Below are positions 13,915 to 24,425 of a stretch of DNA of 64,000 bases, in pieces. Source of the stretch: Trifolium pratense (Eukaryota > Streptophyta > Magnoliopsida > Fabales > Fabaceae); NCBI RefSeq assembly GCF_020283565.1, contig NC_060059.1, forward strand, positions 28,593,838 to 28,657,837, written 5' to 3'. Positions within the stretch are counted from its first letter, which is position 1, and every line of letters starts with the position of its first letter. The position numbers and the translations under genes are program-made. The notes under the pieces are model-generated. The model was not told the DNA's origin. It saw only the letters and a list, made by a program, of their open reading frames with translations, and ran no database searches.

Positions 13915-14984
13915 CAATGTTTTAAGAACCGGACCGGAAGTCGAACCGTTGTGACCACCGGTTTAAGGTTCAACTGGTCGGATCGGTTCAACCGTTATTG
14001 AACCATTTATATTGAACCGTTCATATAATTTTACTATAATAACAAAATATAATAGAATTTTTTTTTCTCTATAACAAACTAACAACACACAACTTAAGAA
14101 AGTAATAAATAAATAAATAAATATTAAATAAAATAAAAAGAAAAGCCACTAGGTTTGGTCTAGTGGTGAGGGATTTGGCTAGTATGTTATAGCTCATGAG
14201 TTTGATTCCCATTCATTGTAAACAAAAAAAAATAAAATAAAAAGAATAATACTTAGCTCAACAATAAGCCCAATTTATTGGTGAAAAAAGAATATACTTG
14301 ACCCAAAGCCCATTTACTAAACCCTAAATATAAATATCTAATCTAGTCTTAGTATACAATACAAACAATATGCAAATGTAAGGTAATCAGCCGTCACTGT
14401 TCATCTTTCTCTTCTCAATCACGTGAGATTTTTTCATTCTTTCTTTTTCTTTCTTATTTTTTATTGGCACATCCTTTCTTATATCTCTTCTTCAAGCTCA
14501 GTCTTGTTCTTTTTCTCTCTTTTCTTTCTCTTCTTCAAGCAAATCTCTCTCTTTTCTTTTACTTTTTTAAACAAATCAGTTACTTTTATTTGTATAAAAG
14601 CAAAGGAAAATTGAATCTTTCTGGTCTTTGTATCTGTATTTCTATGTCCGGATCAATGACAAAGGCAAAGGTAAAGGCAAATCTTAATCAATGGATAAAA
14701 GGAAAAAAAAATTGACAAAAAAAAAGCGTGAAAAGGAAAAAAATAGGGGAAAAAATGTTTTTTTTTTTTTTTTTTTTTAAAGCTAGATTCCGAACCGGCC
14801 GGTTTTTTAAAACCGCCCCCGGTTCAACGGTTTGAGCGGTTCAAGGCGGTTCAGAACGGTTCCAAACAGTTTTTTTCCGGTTCTGCAGACTACCGGTTCT
14901 TAGCACTCATCCGGACCGCTGCTGTGTCCGGTTCCCGGTCGAACCGGTCGAACCGGCCGGTCCGGTCCGGTTCTTAAAACATTG
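13915..14984. mobile_element. hAT-type non-autonomous element (1070 bp)
   Basis: Ends CAATGTTTTAAGAACCGG and its complement, flanked by a perfect 8-bp duplication GGTCAGAT (13907-13914 and 14985-14992). Subterminal regions are dense in CCGG/AACCGG motifs, the usual binding-site clusters of hAT elements. A SINE is nested near 14154-14240 and a T run near 14758-14778. No transposase ORF. Confidence 0.92.
14154..14240 (+). mobile_element. tRNA-derived SINE nested in the hAT element
   Basis: Box A-like TGGTCTAGTGGTGAGGG, box B-like 'GTTTGATTCCC' about 40 bp later, then TTGTAAAC and an A-rich tail. The same layout recurs at 19919-20000 (+) and 38812-38880 (-). Confidence 0.65.
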
Positions 14985-15056
14985 GGTCAGATAGTATATT
15001 TGGAGCTTGTTTTTAAACAAATATTTTAGCCTAGAACAGGCAAATAATTTTTTTTT

Positions 15057-16227
15057 TGCTTAAATGCAGTTTTGTCCCCACTGTTTTGATTAAATCGGAA
15101 TTTTATCCCCCTGTTTTAAAACGCGGACTTTTACCCCCCTGTTTTATAATTTTTTGGATTTTGCCCCCCCTAAAATTCTGCTTTCAAGTCATAACTTCAA
15201 AGCTTCGCACACAACCCAATTTGGATCAATAATTCACCAAACGGATATCGAAATGACCGTAATCGAGTTATCTTTCCACAGAATCAAACCCCACTAAATT
15301 TGGAGTAACAATGAGAGATTAATTACCGTTTTAGTGAAGGTATGTCCCCTAAAATTCTGCACAAAATTTGCTTTCGAGTCACAACTTCAAAGATTCGCAC
15401 ACAACTCAATTTGGATCAATAATTCACCAAATGGATACTGAAATGACCATAATCGAGTTAGATTTCCACATGATTAAACCCCACTAAATTTGGAGTTACA
15501 AAGAGAGATTAATTATAGTTTTAGTGAAGGTCTGTCTGATTACTAATTTTGCAGAAATCTACTTATGACCTTTAAATTCAACATCGTCTACCAAACACAT
15601 CGTAACTCCAAATTTGACGAAATTTAAATGACAACAAGGGTAATTTCGTTAGTTTTACGGAAGTGTAAATACTATTGAAAAATGAGCTACAGGGTGAGAG
15701 ACATGACAAAAATACCAGTAGTAGTTCCATACATTAATTGATTTGGACAGACCTTCACTAAAATGATAATTAATCTCTCTCTATAACTCCAAATTTTGTG
15801 GAGTTTGATTCTGTGGAAAACTAACTCGATTTCGGTCATTTCGGTTCCAGTTTGGTGAATTATGGATCCAAATGGAATTCTGTGCGAAGATTTGAAGTTG
15901 TGACTCGAAAGTAGATTTTGTGCAGAATATTTGGGGGACATACCTTCACTAAAACGGTAATTAATCCCTCTTTGTAACTCCAAATTTACTGGGGTTTGAT
16001 TCTGTGGAAAGATAACTCGATTACGGTAATTTCGATATCTTTTTGGTGAATTATTGATTCAAATTGAGTTGTGTGCGAAGCTTTGAAGTTGTGGCTTGAA
16101 AGCAGAATTTTAGGGGGGGCAAAATCCAAAATATTATAAAACAGGGGGGGTAAAATTCCGCGTTTTAAAACAGGGGGGGTAAAATTCCGATTTAATCAAA
16201 ACGGGGGGGCAAAACTGCATTTAAGCC
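15057..16227. mobile_element. MULE-type non-autonomous element, copy B (1171 bp)
   Basis: Same family as 12387-13571: GCTTAAATGCAG at the left, CTGCATTTAAGCC at the right, with the same poly-C/G subterminal repeats. It has two 190-bp units on each side, and the central spacer is in the opposite orientation to that of copy A. The duplication is obscured because both flanks are T runs. Confidence 0.85.
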
Positions 16228-16513
16228 ATTTTTTTTTTATTTCATTAGTAAGGGCTATTTAGGGCCGAGTGTTATGTTTTACAAATTCTGAGTGTTTTTT
16301 TATGAAATTCTGAGTTGATTAGAGATTAAATTTTATTTTTGTCAGAGATTTAGTTGGATTGTAAAAAAATTGTGAGAGATTGAATTCGATAATCACTCTA
16401 TTTTTGTTTTATTTTGTTAGATAAATAAAATGACAATATATATAGCTATTAAAAAATTAATAGCACAAGTGTATGAGTCGGATTTCTAATAAGATACTCA
16501 CTTTTAAGTTAAA

Positions 16514-16918
16514 GGCTTAATCAGTTTATTGATTCCTTAAAGACATTTTAGGTTTTATAGTGGTCCCTTAAAAAAAAAGGTCCGGATTGGTCCCTTAAAG
16601 ACACATATGTTTTTCAAATTGGTCATTTCCGTCAATTTTTTACAAAAAACGTTAGTTTTAGTTGACTGAATTGTGGATGTCTTAAGTATAAGTGGTACAC
16701 CAAAAACCTTATTAATTTTTAAAATTTTAACCATTGAAATTTTTTGTTATATTTGGAGTTAAAATTTAACGGAAATGACCAATATAACAAACATATACGT
16801 CTTTAAGGGATCAATCCGGACATTTTTTTCTTTAAGGGACCAATCCAGATCTTTTTTTCTTTAAGGGATCATTGTGAAACCCAAAATATTTTTAAGGAAC
16901 CGATAGACTAATTAAGCC
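16514..16918. mobile_element. Small MULE-type MITE (405 bp)
   Basis: Ends GGCTTAATCAGTTTATTG and the complement of GGCTTAATTAGTCTATCG, flanked by a perfect 9-bp duplication TAAGTTAAA (16505-16513, 16919-16927). Subterminal repeats of 'GGTCCCTTAAAG' type. A relative lies at 34507-34919 in the opposite orientation. Confidence 0.88.
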
Positions 16919-16927
16919 TAAGTTAAA

Positions 16928-17640
16928 CCATATGCTAAAGGTGGTGAATATGAAATCGGATTATGATGTTAAAATGTTAAATGCCACCATCGGTCCCCAC
17001 TACCCACTTGGCTATTTCTCACCAATACCATCCTCATCAACTTTCCCTTCTAGTCATATTCTTTCATTCATGCTTAAGAAATAAAGCACTTTTCCTTATC
17101 GTGACACACTGTTTCCTTCCATTCTACTTCTCTCATCGATCAAATAATGTAAAGCAAAAAGCAATCCAAGAAAATAATCATACTGTCTACACTCTCTCGC
17201 CAAAATTATTCTCTTCCCCAAAATAATCGTTTTCTTTGGACCAAATTTCCCCCTAATAAACGTGACACATAACAAAATTAGTAAAATAATATTTTCATAT
17301 AAAATATAAACAAAATTCATCTTTTTAATGTATAATTAATGTATCTGTTTATATTATAGACCAAATTCATTAATAATGCAATGAACCTAAAAATATGAAT
17401 TTGCTCATATTTTATCAATGGTGTATAGGAAGACCCGAGCCAGTCTTGCAATTCATCCTGTTCCAAACGCAATGAGTTGGGTCTGAACCCATCCAAAAAT
17501 AAAATAGGTTAAAAAAAACTAAATCCATTAAGAAAAATTGCATAGGAAATATCTCTAGTCAAAATTAAAGAAGCAAACACAAGAATATAATCGAAAATTC
17601 TAACACTAGTAATTACTAAATGTAATCTTATATTAAACGT
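16928..17640. other. AT-rich intergenic DNA, nothing recognised
   Basis: A short frame at 16981-17226 shows no family features. No repeat boundaries were seen. Confidence 0.4.
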
Positions 17641-18060
17641 GTAGGACACTCAATTTGGTCAAATAATTACATAAATTTAATCTTAGAGTGCATCTTAATT
17701 TGGTCAACGATCTCATCAACTGAAATCTCCTTATTACCAAAAACTTTATTGTTACGAGTTTTCCAAATCATCCAAATTAAAGCAAGCTAAATGACATTAA
17801 AGCTATCTTTTGAAACACAAAATCACACTTGTTGCCACAACTTCTCTCTGAATAGAATTCAAATTCTTCCACCAAACCAAAATTATTCTCCCTCATCACC
17901 CCATACTTATATGTGTTAGCACCTTAAACCGCAAACTAAGAACCCCTTCTAAGTTTCCACCACAACTCTTTTAATAATGCTAAATTAAATTCCTTAACAT
18001 GCTTCACTACCAAACTTCCTTACTCCTGAGCAAAATTCATCCCAATGAATCTAATGCACT
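17640..18060 (-). mobile_element. Decayed LINE ORF2 C-terminal fragment
   Basis: On the minus strand near 17680-17780 a frame reads IWMIWKTRNNKVF and continues EIVDQIKM, the block that follows the zf-RVT domain in plant L1-type LINEs. The upstream part on that strand is recognisable but interrupted by stops. The 553-codon LINE ORF at about 40040-41586 carries the equivalent block (WNLWKMRNKVIF). Confidence 0.65.
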
Positions 18061-18239
18061 TTATCCGACTCCCCATCCCCACAAAAAATAAATAATTAAA
18101 AAGAAATTCAATTGAGAAAACATTACATGCTGAGAAAACAATACATGTGGAAACTTTGAAAAAAAGAAACCCAAAATCTTCAACTCGTCAAATGATTCTT
18201 AATGCGACCAATTAAAGATTTCCGAAAAGACAAACTTCA

Positions 18240-19316
18240 GAATTTGTTTTTCTACCCCAACAATTGTCAATCTATCCCAATATTAATTTTGAATGGACGA
18301 ATTTACCCTAATATATAAACTAAAACCCTGAAGAAAAAAATTTGGTTACCGGAACACTTTGGAAAAAAGTGTTCTGATATGTAAATTTTTTTTTGGTTAC
18401 CGGAACACTTTGGAAAAAAGTGTTCAGGTATATAAAAATTTTCTATTTTTTTTACCTGAACACTTTGAAAAAAGTGTATAGGTATGTAAAATTTTTCCAA
18501 ATTTATTTTGTTACCTACGCACTTTGGAAAAAAATGTCCAGGTATGTAAAATTTTTCTAATTTTTTTTTGTTACCTGAGTACTTTGAAAAAAAGTGTGTA
18601 GGTATGTAAAATTTTTCTAAATTTATTTTGTTACCTACACACTTGGAAAAAAAGTGTTCAGGTATGTAAAATCTTTCTAATTTTTTTTGTTACCTAAACA
18701 CTTTGAAAAAAAAAGTGCAGGTATGTAAAAAAAAAATTAATTTTTCCAAAGTAATAGGTAACAAAATAAATTTGAAAACTTTTACATACCTATTACTTTT
18801 GAAAAAAGTAATTTTTTTTTACATACCTACACACTTTTTTTTTTCAAAGTGTTCAGGTAACAAAAAAAAATTAGAAAAATTTTACATACCTGAACACTTT
18901 TTTTCCAAAGTGTGTAGGTAACAAAATAAATTTGGAAAAATTTTACATACCTATACACTTTTTTTCAAAGTGTTTAGGTAACAAAAAAAAATTAGAAAAA
19001 TTGTACATACCTGAACACTTTTTTCCAAAGTGTGTAGGTAACAAAATAAATTTGGAAAAATTTTACATACCTACACACTTTTTTTCAAAGTGTTCAGGTA
19101 AAAAAAAATTAGAAAAATTTTATATACCTGAACACTTTTTTCCAAAGTGTTCCGGTAACAAAAAAAAAAATTTACATATCAGAACACTTTTTTCCAAAGT
19201 GTTCCGGTAACCAAATTTTTTTCTTCAGGGTTTTAGTTTATATATGAGGGTAAATTCGTCCATTCAAAATTAATGTTGGGGTAGATTGACAATTGTTAGG
19301 GTAAAAAAAAAAATCC
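18240..19316. mobile_element. Foldback MULE-type element: 1.08-kb palindrome of about 60-bp repeats
   Basis: The element is flanked by a perfect 9-bp duplication CAAACTTCA (18231-18239, 19317-19325). Its ends pair (GAATTTGTTTTTCTACCCC against GGATTTTTTTTTTTACCC), followed by near-identical inverted arms of about 500 bp meeting near 18778. Each arm has about seven tandem units of about 60 bp built around TTACCTGAACACTTTGGAAA then GTGTTCAGGTATG, and the unit itself is a short palindrome. Long T/A runs separate the units. Frames through it encode only the repeat (KFYIPEHFF-like) and should not be read as proteins. It should fold into one very long hairpin. Confidence 0.88.
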
Positions 19317-19918
19317 CAAACTTCATACATTACCACCAATTAAAAAACCACGATAATAACTTCAAGAGTTTCAAGAGTTTAGTCCAGTGATATAAAGACA
19401 GGTTTTAGATCGGGAAATCCTAAATTCGAGTCTGGAGCCCCACTAACATTCTTAGGGGGAGGTAAATGTAATTATATTTGTAAGTATTTTAAGAGCCATA
19501 AAGTATTCCCTATCTTAAACCTCTCGCCTTAAATTTTTCTTAGCAAAAAAATAAAAAAAATTCAATTTTACAATGCAGAATATCATAAGCTTTCACTCCT
19601 ACTAATAAACTTTTGTACAAATTTATTAGTAATATCAAATCTTGTAATTATAAAATAAAATAAAAAACAAATATCAAATCTTGTAAAATATAGAATTTTT
19701 AATTTAAGCCCCTCAAAATAAGGATAAAAAACAGTACATAAACTAAAAAAAACTAAAATTATATTAAAAAAAAGAAAAGTTTAGTTGACAAGGGCATTAC
19801 GTTATATATACAACGATCAAAATTTAATCTCTACCATCCTATTTATTCACTTTAAAAGTGTAAAATTTCATTTTTTTTAGTCTAATAGTCTGGTAGCTAG
19901 AAATTTTATTTTAAAATG

Positions 19919-20000
19919 TTTGGTCTAGTGGTGAGGGGTTTGAGTAATATGCATGAGGTCCTGGATTCGATCATCTACTTCGTTGTAAACCAAAAAAAAA
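19919..20000 (+). mobile_element. tRNA-derived SINE
   Basis: TGGTCTAGTGGTGAGGGG (box A-like), GGATTCGATC (box B-like), TTGTAAACC and a 10-A tail. Same family as 14154-14240. It abuts a second, unrelated SINE on the opposite strand, tail to tail. Confidence 0.65.
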
Positions 20001-20095
20001 AGTGAATAAGTGAAGTGTCTCGGGTTCGAACCCTGACTCCAACATAATATATGTGATGCTCATACCAACTGAGTTAAGTTCACATGGACAAGAGT
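20000..20095 (-). mobile_element. Second tRNA-derived SINE family
   Basis: On the minus strand, a good box A (TAACTCAGTTGGTATGAGC, 20055-20076) is followed by box B GGTTCGAACC (20023-20032) and then a T tail. The spacing fits a Pol III internal promoter. It does not fold into a complete tRNA, so it is a SINE rather than a tRNA gene. Confidence 0.6.
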
Positions 20096-20251
20096 AAAAT
20101 TTCTAACACCAGAGTATATTCATATTGGTTTTTGTCGGCTTATCAAAAAAATAATATTGGTTTTTGTAGATAATTCTTAATACAATCTAACCCACTTGAG
20201 TTGGTCTAGGTGTTGACTTGAGTTCTTGGAGTATTCCCTTTTAAGAACTTA

Positions 20252-21050
20252 GACTAGTTACAATGGTGGGTATTAAACTCCAAAATAAAAGTTGATTGCA
20301 TGCATTGGTGTGTATTAATACTATGGTTGAATGAGTTGGAGGGGAGAGAGGATGAAAAAATTCAACTCGGTTGAATGGAGAGAAAAGGTGAGAAAGAGGG
20401 AAAGTGAGAGAGTGGGAAAGTGAAAAGGTGGGGGAGTGGAATGGATACGTGGCGAAAGCTGTGAGGCCACCTCCAACAAGTGTGGTTCACTTGCTCAAGA
20501 GGTAGGTGATTCTTGTTTTTTCGTTTTATTTTTTTAAATGTATATATATATGTGTAATATTTTGATTGGTTGTGTATATTTTTATTTATTCTAATACTTT
20601 CAGGGCAATTATTGCATAACATATTTTTTTCAATTTTTTTTTTTTTAATACCAAAATTCATAATTTTAAAAACTCTATAAATAGAGATATGATTTGATAT
20701 ACTTTCAACATAAAAAAAAACTCATTTTTATACTTCTTTCTCTAGTTTTTACTATAGTTGAGTTGTTTTTTATTATCTTAATTGAGTTAATAATAATAAA
20801 AAATTATTGTCATATTTAGTTGATAAATTAAGGAAGAATAATAATTTTAAATATTAAATATATAAAGATAATAAAGAATGTGGGGTATATGAAAGTGAGT
20901 TGGAAGAGAGAGTATTTGGTTTAAACTAAACCATTGTAGGAGTAAAAGTTGAACAATTGTTTAATTGTTATGTGGCATAGAGACAAAATGATGTGGAGTA
21001 TTGGGAAGTGAAAAAATTGAGGTTTAAACTTTTAACCATTGTTGATAGTC
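20252..21050. mobile_element. PIF/Harbinger-type MITE (799 bp)
   Basis: Inverted ends GACTAGTTACAATGG and the complement of GACTATCAACAATGG, flanked by TTA on both sides (20249-20251, 21051-21053). The interior is AT-rich with no coding. Confidence 0.85.
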
Positions 21051-21053
21051 TTA

Positions 21054-21777
21054 GAGCAAAAATAAAACCTCTAGCTTTAAATGAAGCCCGCAAATGGATG
21101 GTGAGATTGGTCCCTTCAGATTTGTCGGTCTTAGGATCGAATACAATTTTCCAAAAAAAATAAAAATAGAACCATGATTATTTTATCTTCTTTTAGGTTA
21201 TCGGAATAATCTTTTAGTTGTACAAACTAAATAAATAGAATCATGATTTTGAGTTATACTATTCTTAATTCAAAAAAAAAAAAATGATATAAAAAAATAG
21301 TATCCTAGATTTTTTTTTTTTTAGAAATAAAATAGTATCCTAGATGCTCTTGTCTTTTTCTTCAAATCCTATTCAAAATCTATTACTGATATATTAAAAT
21401 CGATTATCACCAAAGTTACTAATTTATTCTTATTACTTTAATTTTACTAAAATAAAAATAAAAATAAGATATAAGATAAATACAAAAAAAAAGATGATAT
21501 CTTAAAAATAGAAACAAAACATATTATAGATTAAAACAAAATAGAACAATCTATACTCATAAAAATAGCAACAAAACAGATTATTACAATAAACTCAAGA
21601 ATCTATTAAAAAAAAACGAGAATAAAATAGTCACTAAAAAGAATTATAGATAACATAAGATGAATACGCATAAAATTATGAATATATAAATAAAAACATA
21701 ACAATTTCAAAAAAAAAAAAAACATAAACAATATTTTTCATAAAAAAATACTATTAACTATTAATAATCTATAGAAT
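21054..21777. other. AT-rich intergenic DNA
   Basis: A/T homopolymers and AAATA repeats. No gene or bounded repeat seen. Confidence 0.5.
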
Positions 21778-21947
21778 AATGCTAGCAACACACTCTTTAA
21801 CAAACACACTCCAACACACTCTCTTTTATTGGTTGAAATTCACATGAGTCCCATAAAAAAATGTGGACCCATATAATTTTTATGGGACCCATATAAATTT
21901 TAACCAATAAATGAGAGTGTGTTTGTTAAAGAATGTGTTGCTAGCAC
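21778..21947. mobile_element. Short MITE (about 170 bp)
   Basis: Inverted ends of more than 30 bp, starting TGCTAGCAACACACTC at the left and GTGCTAGCAACACATTC read in from the right, then CTTTAACAAACACACTC on both sides. The target duplication is not clear, so no superfamily is assigned. Confidence 0.75.
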
Positions 21948-21949
21948 TT

Positions 21950-23390
21950 CTGATAATCTGTATTTATATCTATACATAATCTTATATCTATGCATACATA
22001 ATATAAAGAAAATACATGACTTTGATATGATTTTTTCATCATCCCAATTTTACCTCTTTACATGATATAAAGATGATACATGACTTTGGTATAAAATTTT
22101 CATTATCCCAATTTTTTTTTTTTTTTGGTGATATCATTATCCCAATTTTACCCTTTACAAGTTATAGTTTTTTTTAAAAAACTATTAATACAAAATAAAT
22201 GGTGTAGTTACTTTTTTTAAGGAAACTTATTCAAACCTACCGTTAATACAACCCAAGTAAATCATAAAACAAAAACTTCCTCTTTGTAGTTATTTTTTTA
22301 TAGGGTTATCAAAAACTGTTTTAGTTGCTTATAAAAAAATAATAATAATGTTTTAGTAGTAACAATAACAACCTAATAAGTTATATGTAATTTGTGGTGG
22401 TAAACCATTCCTTTGTGTCATAGGGAGATGAAAAATAGAAAGTTATTATACATCTATTGCTTATCTCATAACTACTGCCATTGTATATTTTTTAGTTAAG
22501 TTTTTGAAAATAACCATTCCTTTGTTTTGTTAAGTTTTTGTTGTTGCTATCTTCTCCATGTAATGATGTAGAGTTGATAACTTCATTACTGAGATTGCTG
22601 TTCACTTTTTTTTTTTTTTTTTACTTTGTTGCTATGTCCACTTTTGGGTTTGAACAATGGGAAAAAAAGAAATGCATCATGTTTTATTTTATAGTTTTTT
22701 TAAAAAAGACTTAACTTATTGTTTTATTTTATAAATTGAATAATTAATATAATTAATGATCCATTGGATTTTATTTTAAAAAGACTTAACTTATCGTTTT
22801 ATTTTATAATTTTTGTTTATCGATTGGATTCAAAATTAATATAATTAATGATCCACTGAATTTTAAAAGTAAAGTGGATGAATCCAATCCAATCAATTAA
22901 CAAATTTTTTACTAATGGATGGATTGGATGGATCCATCAGTGAATGAATTGGATGGATAATGGATAAATGAATTTTTTTGACACCCCTAAAATTATTGAT
23001 GGTCAAGAAGAGTAAATTTGGCTTCTTAAAGATGAAAATGTTTGTAACAAAAATAAATAAATCATCCTCAAGATTATATAAAAAAATATTTTCTAGATTA
23101 TCCGCTCAAGCTTCCATCAAATTTAATAATCCTAATAAAATTCCATCAGAAGATAAAAAATAAAAAATAAAACAACACAAACAACAAAACCGAACATTAA
23201 AAAAAGCACACGAATAAATAAACTTTATAAAACAATCCAACAATTCTTGTCAAAAAAGAAAAAAATATAATAAAATCCAACACTCCACCACACATTCATA
23301 ACATTGTTTCTCTTTTTCCCTTTCATCCCAAACCTTTTTTCATCATCTTAAACTGAAACCGCTCCAAAACCCACCAAACCAAAAACACCA
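21950..23390. other. AT-rich promoter-side DNA of the GT14 gene
   Basis: Mostly A/T runs. A 'GGATGGATTGGATGGAT'-type repeat lies at about 22915-22970. A 61-codon frame at 22978 is not convincing. The 3' part must hold the GT14 promoter, but no clear TATA box stands out. Confidence 0.4.
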
Positions 23391-24425
23391 ATGTCATCAC
23401 CAATTCTTGTTTCCTTAGCTCTCATTCTCTCTCTCCCTTTCGTTTTCTTCTTCACCCAACATCTCCTCCCTCAATTCTCTCCTGACTCCGACGACCTCTC
23501 TCTCTTCCACCGCGCCACCACCACCACCACAACCACCGCCCACACCACCAATCACTTATCCACTAAACCTAAAATCGCTTTCCTTTTTCTCACTAACACT
23601 AACCTTACCTTCGCTCCTTTATGGGAAAAATTCTTTACTGGTAACAATCATCTCTTCAATATTTACATCCATGCCGACCCCACTTCCTCCGTCGTCTCAC
23701 CTGGCGGCGTTTTTCATAACCGTTTTATTCCTTCCAAATTAACCCAACGCGCTTCTCCATCACTTATTTCGGCCACGCGCCGTTTAATAGCATCTGCTCT
23801 TTTAGATGACCCACTTAACCAATACTTTGCTTTAGTCTCACAACACTGTGTTCCGCTATTGTCGTTTCGATTCGTTTATAAATATCTTTTTAAGAATCAG
23901 TTACTGTCGTTGGCTAGTTTTACTGCTAACGACGGTAACTTTTTATACCCTAGTTTCATTGAGATTCTGGCCGATGATCAGAATCTCAATGAACGGTATA
24001 ATGCTCGCGGAGAGAATATAATGTTGCCGGAGGTTCGATTTGAGGATTTTCGAGTTGGTTCGCAGTTTTTTATCTTGAATCGGAAACATGCAATGGTTGT
24101 GGTGAGAGATAAAAAGCTTTGGAAGAAGTTCAGGTTGCCTTGTGTAAATGTGTATTCTTGTTATCCAGAGGAGCATTATTTTCCTACCCTTTTGTCAATG
24201 GAAGATCCAAATGGGTGTACTGGTTTTACACTGACAAGAGTTAATTGGACTGGTTGTTGGGATGGACATCCACATCTTTATACTCCAGAGGAGGTTTCAC
24301 CGGAGCTTGTTCGACAGTTGAGGGTATCAAATTCAAGTTATTCTTATCTATTTGCGAGGAAATTCTCGCCGGAATCTCTTGCGCCGTTGATGGATATAGC
24401 TGATGATGTCATTTTCCGGGATTGA
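23391..24425 (+). CDS. Core-2/I-branching beta-1,6-N-acetylglucosaminyltransferase-like protein (GT14, DUF266)
   Basis: Single exon, 344 residues. Residues about 4-22 form a hydrophobic signal anchor, giving type II Golgi topology. A low-complexity stem follows with a Thr run at about 43-52 (a CCA/ACC repeat in the DNA). The catalytic domain starts near residue 60 at KIAFLFLT. Family blocks visible are FALVSQHCVPL (usually LLSESCIPL), RYNARGENIMLPEV, FRVGSQFFILNRKHA, CYPEEHYFPTLL and the end block with WTGCWDGHPHLY. Plant members, such as rice BC10, are Golgi glycosyltransferases thought to act on arabinogalactan or other wall glycans; the substrate here is unknown. The length is at the shorter end for the family (about 350-400). 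The start is the first ATG after a pyrimidine/AC-rich leader. Confidence 0.9.
   Translation: MSSPILVSLALILSLPFVFFFTQHLLPQFSPDSDDLSLFHRATTTTTTTAHTTNHLSTKPKIAFLFLTNTNLTFAPLWEKFFTGNNHLFNIYIHADPTSSVVSPGGVFHNRFIPSKLTQRASPSLISATRRLIASALLDDPLNQYFALVSQHCVPLLSFRFVYKYLFKNQLLSLASFTANDGNFLYPSFIEILADDQNLNERYNARGENIMLPEVRFEDFRVGSQFFILNRKHAMVVVRDKKLWKKFRLPCVNVYSCYPEEHYFPTLLSMEDPNGCTGFTLTRVNWTGCWDGHPHLYTPEEVSPELVRQLRVSNSSYSYLFARKFSPESLAPLMDIADDVIFRD

Noticed and set aside
12423..15983. Frames with REINYRFSEG-like repeats
   Set aside because: They translate the 190-bp units of the two MULE-type copies and occur in both orientations.
18303..19210. Frames encoding repeated KFYIPEHFF-like peptides
   Set aside because: They appear on both strands of the foldback element and simply translate its 60-bp repeat; no start context or conserved domain.
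18340..19215. Possible CRISPR-like array
   Set aside because: Units are contiguous, have no unique spacers, lie in an inverted arrangement and belong to a plant transposon.
20000..20095. tRNA gene
   Set aside because: Good A and B boxes but no acceptor-stem pairing or anticodon arm; fits a SINE.
23943..24176. Antisense frame in the GT14 gene
   Set aside because: Shadow of a strongly supported coding exon.
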